From Sabulitectum sp036743055 (GTDB taxonomy: Bacteria > Fermentibacterota > Fermentibacteria > Fermentibacterales > JCC-6): a stretch of DNA of 58,613 nucleotides. The stretch spans positions 1-58,613 of the forward strand of contig DAINQE010000010.1 of the NCBI GenBank assembly GCA_036743055.1. The letters are read 5' to 3'. This document shows positions 17,150 to 24,957 of the stretch, in pieces; the stretch's first letter is position 1; every line of letters starts with the position of its first letter. A program made the translations under genes and the position numbers. A model generated the notes under the pieces. It saw nothing but the letters and a program-made list of their open reading frames with translations. It made no database searches and was not told the origin of the DNA.

Positions 17150-18565
17150 TTAGAAACGCCTTCTTTTCCTGGCGCCCGGTATATCCATCTGTTTCCTGTA
17201 GTTGGCCACGGTCCTGCGCTTGATGGCGGTTCCGCCGCTTTCCAGTATCTCCGCTATCTTTTCGTCACTGAGGGGATTGTGCCTGTCCTCAGCGGCTATG
17301 ATCCTCCGGATCTCCTCCCTTACCGATTCCGCGGCCACCGATGAGTCGGAACTTCCCCTGCTGAAGTAGTACCTCATTTCATGGACCCCCTGGGGGGACT
17401 GGACGTACTTTCCGTTTATCGCCCGGCTGATGGTGGACTGGTTGTATCCCAGGGCCTCCGCCGCCTCCTGCAGGGTAAGGGGCACCAGATGGTCCACGCC
17501 TCCCAGCAGGAAACCCTCCTGTTTCCTCGCTATGAACTCGGCTATCCTGGTCACCGTTTCCTGGCGCTGCCTGATGGCCCTGATGAACCAGCTTGCCTTC
17601 TTGAACTTCTTCTTCACGTATTCCTTCTCGACCTTGCCTGCGGAGGGTGATTCCAGGATGCGCCGGTTGCGGCTGCTGATGGTCAGATGTGGGAACCTGT
17701 CGTCATTGAGGAACACCAGGAACCTGCCATCGTGGTTCTCTATTATCACATCGGGGGTGATCTCGGCTCCCTCGCCCCCTGCGAACTCGGCGCCGGGCCA
17801 TGGGTTCAGTGTCCTGATCCTGGAGACGGCCTCCTCCACCTGGTGGGGAGTAACGCCCAGCTCGGCGGAGATCCCCGGGATGCGCCTCTCCGCAAGGTCG
17901 TTGAAGCAGCGGTCTATGATCAGGTATTCGAGGGTGTTCTCCGCATCTTCACCGTATCTCCTGCGGAGCTGGAAAAGGAGGGCTTGCCTTGCCGATCCCT
18001 GGGCTACTCCGGGGGGGTCCAGGGTCCTTACCGTGGTCAGGGCGTCTCGAAGGGCTTTCGGATCGCCCCCCCACCCTGTCTGAAGCTCGGTGTCGTCAAG
18101 GTTCAGGAGCCCGTGTCTGTCAAGGGAGTAGATTATGTAGACAGCGGCGCTCTCCATGTCCTGGTCCAGGTCCATGGTGTCCAGCTGGGAGAGCAGGTGT
18201 TCACTGAGGGTGACCGGCTTCACCGCCTCGGGGTGCCACCTCTCCTCTTCTGTGTACCGTGTGGAGGGGGTGTTGCCCAGGTCCTCGTCTATCTCCTTGA
18301 GTATGTCCAGGGGATCGTCGTCGGCGGCGTCATCCCTCTCGGGCTCTTCGTCGGCGGAGGAGTCTTCATCCGGGGTATCGCCCTCGGTCTTGTCCGAGGA
18401 GGTTCCCTCAACCTCGAGAAGGGGATTCTCCGCCAGCTCCGTGGCTATGAGACCCTCCAGTTCCATGGATGGTATCTGCAGTATCTCCAGCTGCTGCCGG
18501 AGGGTCTGGGTCATGGCCAGCTTCTGAGTCTGTGTGAGTCTTAGCTGGGTCCTCAGTTCCGGCAT
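17150..18565 (-). CDS. rpoN: RNA polymerase sigma-54 factor
   Basis: 471 residues. Region I is Gln/Leu rich (LRLTQTQKLAMTQTLRQQLE then LQIPSMELEGLI), followed by an acidic linker (about 50-90), the core-binding domain, a helix-turn-helix (EAAEALGYNQSTISRAING) and the RpoN box RRTVANYRKQMDIP near residue 450. It directs RNA polymerase to -24/-12 promoters and needs an AAA+ activator, none of which is in the window. It sits directly after lptB (one nt), an arrangement shared with many proteobacteria. Confidence 0.97.
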   Translation of the reverse strand: MPELRTQLRLTQTQKLAMTQTLRQQLEILQIPSMELEGLIATELAENPLLEVEGTSSDKTEGDTPDEDSSADEEPERDDAADDDPLDILKEIDEDLGNTPSTRYTEEERWHPEAVKPVTLSEHLLSQLDTMDLDQDMESAAVYIIYSLDRHGLLNLDDTELQTGWGGDPKALRDALTTVRTLDPPGVAQGSARQALLFQLRRRYGEDAENTLEYLIIDRCFNDLAERRIPGISAELGVTPHQVEEAVSRIRTLNPWPGAEFAGGEGAEITPDVIIENHDGRFLVFLNDDRFPHLTISSRNRRILESPSAGKVEKEYVKKKFKKASWFIRAIRQRQETVTRIAEFIARKQEGFLLGGVDHLVPLTLQEAAEALGYNQSTISRAINGKYVQSPQGVHEMRYYFSRGSSDSSVAAESVREEIRRIIAAEDRHNPLSDEKIAEILESGGTAIKRRTVANYRKQMDIPGARKRRRF

Positions 18566-18566
18566 T

Positions 18567-19310
18567 TCAGAGGGTGAACCTTTCTCCGAGATATATCTTC
18601 CTGGCCTCGGGATCGCTGGCCAGCTCCTGGGCGGAGCCGGATATCAGGACCCTGCCATCGTACATAATATAGGCCCGGTCGGTGATCGCCAGGGTTTCCC
18701 TCACGCTGTGGTCGGTGATGAGCACCCCCAGCCCCCTTTCCGCAAGTTTCCTGATGATGCCCTGTATCTCGGCTACGGCGATGGGATCTATACCTGCAAA
18801 GGGCTCGTCCAGAAGCAGGAAGCCCGGGTCGGTTACAAGCGCCCTGGCGATCTCGACCCTGCGTCTTTCCCCGCCGGAGAGCGTGTAGGCCTTCTGGTGG
18901 GCCAGCTTCTCTATGCCAAGCTCCCTGAGAAGCCTCTGCTGCTTCTCCTTCCGCTGGGCTTTCGTGAGCTTCATGGTCTCCAGTATGCACATCAGGTTGT
19001 CGGCCACCGTCATCTTCCTGAAAACGCTGGACTCCTGGGGAAGATAGCCAAGGCCCAGTCTGGCGCGCTTGTACATGGGCAGACCGGTTATCTCGCTTCC
19101 CCCCAGGAACACGCTCCCGCCATCGGGCCTTATGAATCCCACGATCTGGTAGAAGGTGGTGGTCTTCCCGGCTCCATTGGGGCCCAGGAGACCCACTATC
19201 TCTCCCCGGCGCACCTTGAGGCTCACACCGTTGACGACTTTGCGTTTCCTGTACTTCTTGACCAGGTCCCTGGCCTCGAGGGTGCCCGTCGCAGTCTGTT
19301 CTTCAGTCAC
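18567..19310 (-). CDS. lptB: LPS export ABC ATPase LptB
   Basis: 247 residues with Walker A GPNGAGKTTTF, signature LSGGERRRVEIARAL, Walker B FLLLDEPFAGIDP and switch His LITDHSVRETL; the DEPFAGIDP and ITDHSVRE pieces are characteristic of LptB. It powers LPS extraction from the inner membrane with LptFG, which are not in the window. The open frame extends to 19385, but the GTG at 19310 fits best: GGGGAG precedes it and the protein then has the family length. It overlaps the lptA end by 8 bp. Confidence 0.95.
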   Translation of the reverse strand: MTEEQTATGTLEARDLVKKYRKRKVVNGVSLKVRRGEIVGLLGPNGAGKTTTFYQIVGFIRPDGGSVFLGGSEITGLPMYKRARLGLGYLPQESSVFRKMTVADNLMCILETMKLTKAQRKEKQQRLLRELGIEKLAHQKAYTLSGGERRRVEIARALVTDPGFLLLDEPFAGIDPIAVAEIQGIIRKLAERGLGVLITDHSVRETLAITDRAYIMYDGRVLISGSAQELASDPEARKIYLGERFTL

Positions 19311-20349
19311 GAAACTCCCCGCTCCAGCTGTATGTTCCCCTGACGGTGCCCGCGGCCCGGACCTCCGAAGCGCCGCCGTTCTCAAAGAAAATAACTATTT
19401 CCTCCGCGGAAATGGTGTTGGCCTCGGTACGAATCGAATCACTGCCAAAAACGTTCAGCACCGCGCTTCCCTGAAGCAGAAGGCTGTCCAGCTCGTCGGT
19501 TCCCCCCACGAAGGCGAACTCCGCCCTCTGTGAATGGAAGTCTACCAGGGTGGAATCCTCCTCGAGGTTGCCTGAAGCCGCCCCTTCGACCCTGAGGAAC
19601 CGCAGGCCACCGTCGTCGTCAAGAAGACCCTCCATCCAGTCACCGGCCAGTTGGCCTCCTTCGGCGGTCATCTCCGGTGAGCCTATCAGCTCCATTCTCT
19701 GTTCCTCTCCGAAATACCTCAGGTACTCGCTGCTGGTCTCCATATCCCTGGCGGGCATGCTCACGAAGGCGTTTCCCTGGGCTTCCGCTCTCTCCCCGTC
19801 GGGGAAGAACTCCAGCCTGTCCGCGGTTACCACGGTTGTATCCCCGTTCTCCACACGGGTCATCACAGGATCCACCGTCACGAAAAGGCTGCCTCTTTCC
19901 CTGTCATAGAGGGCGTACTCGCCGCGGACCTCACCCAGCCAGTCCCCCTGGAGCACCACAGCTCCCCTGGCGGTGGCCTTGTCCCTGAACCTGAACCAGT
20001 CCACCCTGTCGGCGGTGAGGGTGCTTGTACCGTCGGAAAGCACCGCATTGCCGTTGAGGACCATCACTCCGGTTATCCTGGAATAGGTCAGATAGTCGCC
20101 GTCGGCGGTGAGGGTGTCCGACTCCACGTGCACCCCGCCGAAGAACTCGGCCCTTTCCGATTCCTGGTAAACCGACGCCGTTGATGATGTCACGGTGACC
20201 TCGCCGTCGGTGACCACCACATTCCCCTCCAGGTCCAGTACCTGTTCGCCGTTCTCGGGCGTCCTGGTCCTGGCGTTGTCCGCGGTTACGGTGAAAACAC
20301 CGGCAGATGCCGCGGCTGCCGCCGCAAGGAGGATGAGGGATCTAGTCAA
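19303..20349 (-). CDS. lptA: LptA/OstA-family periplasmic LPS transport protein (long form)
   Basis: 348 residues with a signal peptide (LILLAAAAAASAGVFTV) followed by repeated OstA-type beta segments, for example GNVVVTDGEVTVTSSTASVY, FFGGVHVESDTLTADGDYLT and GNAVLSDGTSTLTADRV. LptA carries LPS across the periplasm on a beta-jellyroll filament. E. coli LptA is about 185 aa; this one is nearly twice that, so it may hold two jellyroll domains. Overlaps lptC by 8 bp and lptB by 8 bp. Confidence 0.85.
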   Translation of the reverse strand: MTRSLILLAAAAAASAGVFTVTADNARTRTPENGEQVLDLEGNVVVTDGEVTVTSSTASVYQESERAEFFGGVHVESDTLTADGDYLTYSRITGVMVLNGNAVLSDGTSTLTADRVDWFRFRDKATARGAVVLQGDWLGEVRGEYALYDRERGSLFVTVDPVMTRVENGDTTVVTADRLEFFPDGERAEAQGNAFVSMPARDMETSSEYLRYFGEEQRMELIGSPEMTAEGGQLAGDWMEGLLDDDGGLRFLRVEGAASGNLEEDSTLVDFHSQRAEFAFVGGTDELDSLLLQGSAVLNVFGSDSIRTEANTISAEEIVIFFENGGASEVRAAGTVRGTYSWSGEFRD

Positions 20350-20890
20350 CGGGTATCTCCCCTGTGGTAACCGCGGTGAACGACTCCTCTACGGTGATGT
20401 CACCCACTGCTGAAAGGCCGGTGTCGAAGGTTACGCCCCTGCCCAGCAGTGTGGTTGTGCCGGTGCTCTCCGGGATGGTGAAGGTTACAAGACAGTCGGT
20501 CTGAAAAGTGCCAAGGGAGTCGCACCAGTAGAGAAGGTCCGTGGTGAGGGTCCTGCCCTGGAGGTTCTCGGCGAAAACGTTACCCCACAGTACAGTAACA
20601 CCGCTCATCAGGTCGCTGGAGCCCGTGTCGCTCTCGAGGAAGCTCTCGGGAAGGTCGTTCTCGTAGAATACTATGTCCACCCCGGTTATCAGAAGTAGGC
20701 TGTCCTCCTCCCTGTAAACGGCGGAATCCCCTGTGAGCATCCAGTCCCTGACCCCTTCGTGGGACTGCACAAGCCTGAGCTCATCCACCGTCTGGACCTT
20801 TCCGCTCTCGCTGGACCAGCCCGCGTCCTCTCCGGAGCAGCAGGTCAGCAGCATAAAAAGGGCGGCGGCGAAATACCTCGAGGAGATCAA
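20342..20890 (-). CDS. lptC: LptC-like LPS export lipoprotein
   Basis: 182 residues with a lipoprotein-type N-terminus (SSRYFAAALFMLLTCCSGED). The body shows LptC/OstA-like beta repeats: VRDWMLTGDSAVYREEDSLL, VDIVFYEND and TDLLYWCDSLGTFQT. E. coli LptC is anchored by a membrane helix; this form would be lipidated. LptC links the LptBFG ATPase to LptA. Sequence match is modest, so the call also uses position between kdsD and lptA. Confidence 0.8.
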   Translation of the reverse strand: MISSRYFAAALFMLLTCCSGEDAGWSSESGKVQTVDELRLVQSHEGVRDWMLTGDSAVYREEDSLLLITGVDIVFYENDLPESFLESDTGSSDLMSGVTVLWGNVFAENLQGRTLTTDLLYWCDSLGTFQTDCLVTFTIPESTGTTTLLGRGVTFDTGLSAVGDITVEESFTAVTTGEIPVD

Positions 20891-20899
20891 CGGAACACC

Positions 20900-21856
20900 C
20901 TAGAAACCCAGAACCAGGGCATCGTGCAGGTAGAGGATCCCCACGGGGATTTCCTCTCCGTCCACTGCCACGATGGAGGTTATGCCCTTCTCCTCCATCC
21001 TCTGCACCGCCAGGGAAACAAGCTCATCCGGGCTGCAGACAGCCGGCTCCGGTGTCATAACCTGCTGTAGGGTAAGATCCTCAAGGCTGGCCCTGCTTTT
21101 CATGAGCCTTCCCAGGTCGCCGTACACGAAAACCCCGGCGAGCTTTCCTCCACCGTTCACCGCAAGGCAGATACCCCTGCTTCCGGTCATGGTCTCCACG
21201 GCATCGGGAACGCGTGTTTCGAGGGCAAGGGTTGGAAGGTCATGGGAGATCATCATGTCGGATACCCTGGTAAGCAGTCTCCTTCCCAGGTTCCCTCCGG
21301 GGTGGACCTCCGCGAAATCTTCCGGAGTAAAGCCGGAAAGTTTGAGCATGGCCATGGAGAGGGCGTCACCGAGGGCCATCATCGCGGTGGTGCTCGCGGT
21401 GGGTGCCAGATTGAATGGGCACGCCTCGGGAAGGTCGGGAAGCTGAAGCACCACATCGGCGAACCTTCCCAGGAGGGAAGTTCTGCTGGTAACCATGGCA
21501 ACCACCGGTATGCGGAGCTTACCAAGTATGGGCAGCAGGGCCGCTATCTCATCTGTGTCGCCGCTTTTGGACAGGACAAGGGCGGTGTCTCCCCTGGCGA
21601 GCATGCCCAGGTCCCCGTGGAAGCCCTCCGCCGGGTGCAGGAAGTAGGCCGGGTTCCCGGTGCTTGTCATGGTTGCGGCTATCTTCCTGCCCACGAGACC
21701 GGACTTTCCCATGCCGCAGACCACTATCTTCCCTTCGGTTCCCGAGAGCAGATTCACCGCCTCCGGGAATGAGTCGCCGTTGAGGGCGATGGTTCTTTCG
21801 AGCCATTCCCCCTCGATCCGGAAAACCCTCCGGGCCTCATTCAGAACATCATTCAC
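20900..21856 (-). CDS. kdsD: D-arabinose-5-phosphate isomerase
   Basis: 318 residues. The sugar isomerase (SIS) domain contains VVCGMGKSGLVGRKIAATM, GNPAYFLHPAEGFHGDLGM and SKSGDTDEIAALLPIL; a pair of CBS domains follows from about residue 205. It makes arabinose-5-phosphate from ribulose-5-phosphate, the first precursor of Kdo. Together with kdsC, kdsA and kdsB alongside it the whole cytosolic CMP-Kdo pathway is present. Overlaps kdsC by 8 bp. Confidence 0.95.
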   Translation of the reverse strand: MNDVLNEARRVFRIEGEWLERTIALNGDSFPEAVNLLSGTEGKIVVCGMGKSGLVGRKIAATMTSTGNPAYFLHPAEGFHGDLGMLARGDTALVLSKSGDTDEIAALLPILGKLRIPVVAMVTSRTSLLGRFADVVLQLPDLPEACPFNLAPTASTTAMMALGDALSMAMLKLSGFTPEDFAEVHPGGNLGRRLLTRVSDMMISHDLPTLALETRVPDAVETMTGSRGICLAVNGGGKLAGVFVYGDLGRLMKSRASLEDLTLQQVMTPEPAVCSPDELVSLAVQRMEEKGITSIVAVDGEEIPVGILYLHDALVLGF

Positions 21857-22328
21857 CCCGGGCCTCCAGAATCATGTCTATGACCTCCCTCACCGCGCCT
21901 CTTCCGCCGGGACTTGCCGCGGCAATGGGGCAGAACTCCCTGACGGCACTGGAGGCGTCCCCTGGGCAGGCGGCGAGACCGGCGGCGAGCATGGCTGGAA
22001 GGTCCTTCTCGTCGTCTCCCATGAAGAGCACTTCATCGGTGGAGATGCCCTGCAGTTCCGCAAGGGCCCTGACCGAGGCGGCCTTGTCCCTGCTGCCCAG
22101 GCAGAGGAGCTCCACCCCCAGGTCGGCGGCCCTGCGCCTGGTGCCGGGAAAGTCCCTGAAGGAAACGAACGCAACGGGAACTCCCTTTTCCTGCAGCCGC
22201 ATTATTCCCTGGCCGTCCTTGGAATCGAACCGCTGCATCACACCCTGCTCGCCGTAGAGCATTCCTCCGTCGGTGAGGGTACCGTCAACGTCCAGGGCCA
22301 CCAGCTTAATCCTCTCGAGGGATGTCAT
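21849..22328 (-). CDS. kdsC: Kdo-8-phosphate phosphatase
   Basis: 159-residue HAD phosphatase of the tetrameric KdsC type (no cap domain). Motif I LVALDVDGTLTDGGMLYG supplies the nucleophile Asp, RFDSKDGQGIMRLQEKG follows, and motif IV is LFMGDDEKDLPAM. It hydrolyses Kdo-8-phosphate to Kdo. The start overlaps the kdsA stop as ATGA. Confidence 0.93.
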   Translation of the reverse strand: MTSLERIKLVALDVDGTLTDGGMLYGEQGVMQRFDSKDGQGIMRLQEKGVPVAFVSFRDFPGTRRRAADLGVELLCLGSRDKAASVRALAELQGISTDEVLFMGDDEKDLPAMLAAGLAACPGDASSAVREFCPIAAASPGGRGAVREVIDMILEARGE

Positions 22329-23128
22329 TCTGGTCTCCTCCAGTGTTCCAGGGCGGATGCGACCATGTTCTCAGCCCCTTCGAAGTTCACCATGACCGCG
22401 CTGTCGCTCAGGGCTTCCGCAGGCCTGGGGTGCACCTCAATGAACATTCCGCTGATCCCCCATGCGGCGGCGGCCCTGGCCATCTGCAGCGCGAACCGGC
22501 GGTCTCCCCCGGACCCGTCCAGGGCTGCGCCGGGCTTCTGAAGGGAATGAGTAACGTCCATTATAACCCCGTCGCAGAGGGGCTCCATAACGGTGAGGGA
22601 ACGCATGTCGACCACGAGGTCGCCATAGCCGAAGAACGTGCCCCTTTCCGTAAGGGTCACACGGGGGGCTCCGGAAGCCCTGAGCTTCTCCACCGCCCCC
22701 TTCATGTTCCCAGGGGCCATGAACTGGCCCTTCTTCACGTTCACGGGAACACCGGTGGCACCCGCGGCCTCCAGCAGGGAGGTCTGTCTGCAGAGGAATG
22801 CGGGGATCTGTATCATGGAGCAGACCTCAGCGGCGGGGACGGCCTGCTCCGGGCCGTGTATGTCCGTGACCAGGGGAAGACCCGTGGCCTCTCCCGCTCT
22901 TCTGAGAAGCTCCAGGCCCCTCTCGAGCCCCGGACCCTGCCATGTCCCATGGGATGTCCTGTTGTCCTTGAGAAAGGAGCTCTTGAAAATGAATGAGGCG
23001 TCGCCCGAGTGCTTACGGCTGAGCCTCTCCACGAAGGAGGCCGTTTCCATGAGCACTTCCTCGGATTCGATGGAACAAGGTCCCATGATGAAAAGGGGAA
23101 GCCTGAGGCTTATCTCCTGCTGAACCAT
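22325..23128 (-). CDS. kdsA: Kdo-8-phosphate synthase
   Basis: 267 residues. Condenses phosphoenolpyruvate with arabinose-5-phosphate. Family blocks: IMGPCSIESEE near the N-terminus, FKSSFLKDNRTS (substrate lysines), GLPLVTDIHGPEQAVPAAEV, MIQIPAFLCRQTSLLEAAG and VNVKKGQFMAP. It overlaps kdsB by 19 bp. The Cys after GP in GPCSIES is the position that binds metal in metal-dependent KdsA enzymes. Confidence 0.95.
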   Translation of the reverse strand: MVQQEISLRLPLFIMGPCSIESEEVLMETASFVERLSRKHSGDASFIFKSSFLKDNRTSHGTWQGPGLERGLELLRRAGEATGLPLVTDIHGPEQAVPAAEVCSMIQIPAFLCRQTSLLEAAGATGVPVNVKKGQFMAPGNMKGAVEKLRASGAPRVTLTERGTFFGYGDLVVDMRSLTVMEPLCDGVIMDVTHSLQKPGAALDGSGGDRRFALQMARAAAAWGISGMFIEVHPRPAEALSDSAVMVNFEGAENMVASALEHWRRPE

Positions 23129-23817
23129 CTCCTGGCCTCCTCAAGGTCTTCAGGGGTATCCACGCCCATTCCGTTCCATTCACCTGGGACCACGGTTATG
23201 GCGACACCATTCTCCATCCATGAAAGCTGTTCAAGATTCTCCGCCGAGGCAAGGGGGCCCGGGGTACATGAGGCGCAGAAAGGGAGGCTCTCTGGTGTGA
23301 AGCAGTAAGCCCCGATATGCCTGTGGCAGGAGCTTCCATGCCATGGGATGGGGCTTCTGGAAAAGTACAGGGCCCTGTGTTCCCTGTCGAAGACAGCTTT
23401 CACGGTGTGGGGATCGGAAGCTTTGTCCGCGGGCATGGGGGAAACCAGCGTGGATACTCCCATGGAGGGAACGGGGGCGCCTGCGAGGGCATTGATCCAG
23501 CCGGCTCCCGCCCCGGGTTCATCCCCCTGCAGGTTCACTATCCTCTCCCCGGGTCTTCCCAGTATCTCCCAGGCCTGGAACACCCTTTTCGTTCCGTTCT
23601 CCGCAGGGCCTGTGAGCACGGCTTCGAAACCCGCCTTCCTCACTTCACCGAATATCTCAGGAGAATCGGTGGCGGCGGCAACCAGAAGGGGATCGGCTTC
23701 CGCGGCGCCGTCCAGTACCCTGAGGATCAGTGACCGCCCGCAGATGTCGGCCAGGGGTTTTCCCGGCAGCCGCGTGGAGGCCATGCGGGCCGGGACGATT
23801 ACTACCGTCCCAGCCAA
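23110..23817 (-). CDS. kdsB: CMP-Kdo synthetase
   Basis: 235 residues. Activates Kdo with CTP for transfer to lipid A. The nucleotidyltransferase signature VIVPARMASTRLPGKPLADI begins at residue 6; VNLQGDEPGAGAGWI holds the metal-binding Asp, and YFSRSPIPWHG and HIGAYCFTPESL follow. First gene of the Kdo block, overlapping the outer-membrane protein gene by 16 bp. Confidence 0.95.
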   Translation of the reverse strand: MAGTVVIVPARMASTRLPGKPLADICGRSLILRVLDGAAEADPLLVAAATDSPEIFGEVRKAGFEAVLTGPAENGTKRVFQAWEILGRPGERIVNLQGDEPGAGAGWINALAGAPVPSMGVSTLVSPMPADKASDPHTVKAVFDREHRALYFSRSPIPWHGSSCHRHIGAYCFTPESLPFCASCTPGPLASAENLEQLSWMENGVAITVVPGEWNGMGVDTPEDLEEARRWFSRR

Positions 23818-24887
23818 TTCTCCGACGCCCGTATCCCGATGAAGACAACGGTTTCACTCAGGTCGTCGCCCCAGGTCTCCCAGCCGACTCCGGCGTCAAT
23901 GGACGCCTTGCCGCCTGAAATGTCGTAGCCAAGTCCGCCAGTGTACATGGAAGCGCCGTCTCGCCACAGACCGTCCATGGTCCTGTAGCCTCCCCTGATG
24001 CGGAAGCCCATTCCCGGGAGCACCTCGAAGCCCGCAGCCAGGTAGCTCCCCTCCTCGGTGGTTGAATCAAGGAGTGTGAGCTTCTTCCTGGCGAAGTAGT
24101 CGGCGGCAAGGACCACCCTGGGATGGACTCTGGCGGAGAGGCCGCACACCAGTTCGCCGGGAACGGTGAAACGCATCGTGGTGTCGGCGGACTCGCTTCC
24201 CATGTAGTCCCTTTCCACGCTCAGGTCCCCGGACCTGTCGGTGGTTATGGAAAACCCCGCCGAGACAGTGGAGCCTTTGTAGAACGCGCCGAAATTAAGC
24301 CCCCATGAGGGTTTGAAGGCCAGGTCGTCCCTGTACTCGCCCATCACCGGCGCGAATGGCCCCGGAACTTCCCTTGTGGTAACGGCATCGCCCAGGGCTG
24401 AGCCGAAGAAACACCTGCCGCCCATGGAAAATGCCAGGGAACCGGATGCCCGCAGGGTAGCTCCGATATAGGATTCCGCCGTGGATCCCGTCCAGTCGAT
24501 GGTACCGGTAACGTTACCGGAGTTCACAGGACTGCTGCAGTTGAGCCTGGACCTTCCGCTGAGAGAGGCGGCGAGCCTTATCCCCAGCGGGACCGGCATT
24601 ATCACCGAGACCTCCGGGAATGAGGAGGCTCCGGACCAGTCGTCCTCCGGGGAGTCCCTCAACGCGGTTCCCCAGGAAAGCCCGGTGTTCTCCACCCATG
24701 CGGAGGCGGCGGGGTTGAGTATCGAAACCATTCCGGAATCAGGAATACCCGCGGAGACACCGCCCATGGAGAAGCCGCGGACACCTCCACCGGCGGTTTC
24801 AGAACCTATCCCCGATGGCGGGGGAATGAAGGGGGGATCGAAGCCGATGGCTGAGATGAGGCTCAGCGCCAGTATGCTTAATACCAT
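23802..24887 (-). CDS. outer-membrane beta-barrel protein, PorV/FadL (UPF0164)-like
   Basis: 361 residues. After a signal-like N-terminus come GGGVRGFSMGGVSAGIPDSG and SILNPAASAW, the FadL/PorV start pattern (gly-rich strand, then 'NPA'). Alternating aromatic strands continue to the C-terminus. In type IX secretion PorV (LptO) shuttles cargo to the PorU sortase. Four proteins with sorting-like tails in this window make a PorV-like role plausible but not proven; a generic FadL-type barrel is the alternative. The gene stands upstream of, and overlaps, kdsB. Confidence 0.68.
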   Translation of the reverse strand: MVLSILALSLISAIGFDPPFIPPPSGIGSETAGGGVRGFSMGGVSAGIPDSGMVSILNPAASAWVENTGLSWGTALRDSPEDDWSGASSFPEVSVIMPVPLGIRLAASLSGRSRLNCSSPVNSGNVTGTIDWTGSTAESYIGATLRASGSLAFSMGGRCFFGSALGDAVTTREVPGPFAPVMGEYRDDLAFKPSWGLNFGAFYKGSTVSAGFSITTDRSGDLSVERDYMGSESADTTMRFTVPGELVCGLSARVHPRVVLAADYFARKKLTLLDSTTEEGSYLAAGFEVLPGMGFRIRGGYRTMDGLWRDGASMYTGGLGYDISGGKASIDAGVGWETWGDDLSETVVFIGIRASENWLGR

Positions 24888-24957
24888 AATGTGCAGATGC
24901 TCCCGGTCTTGGACTGTTGTGCGTTACATGACCCGGCGGAATATAACGGAACGCCGG

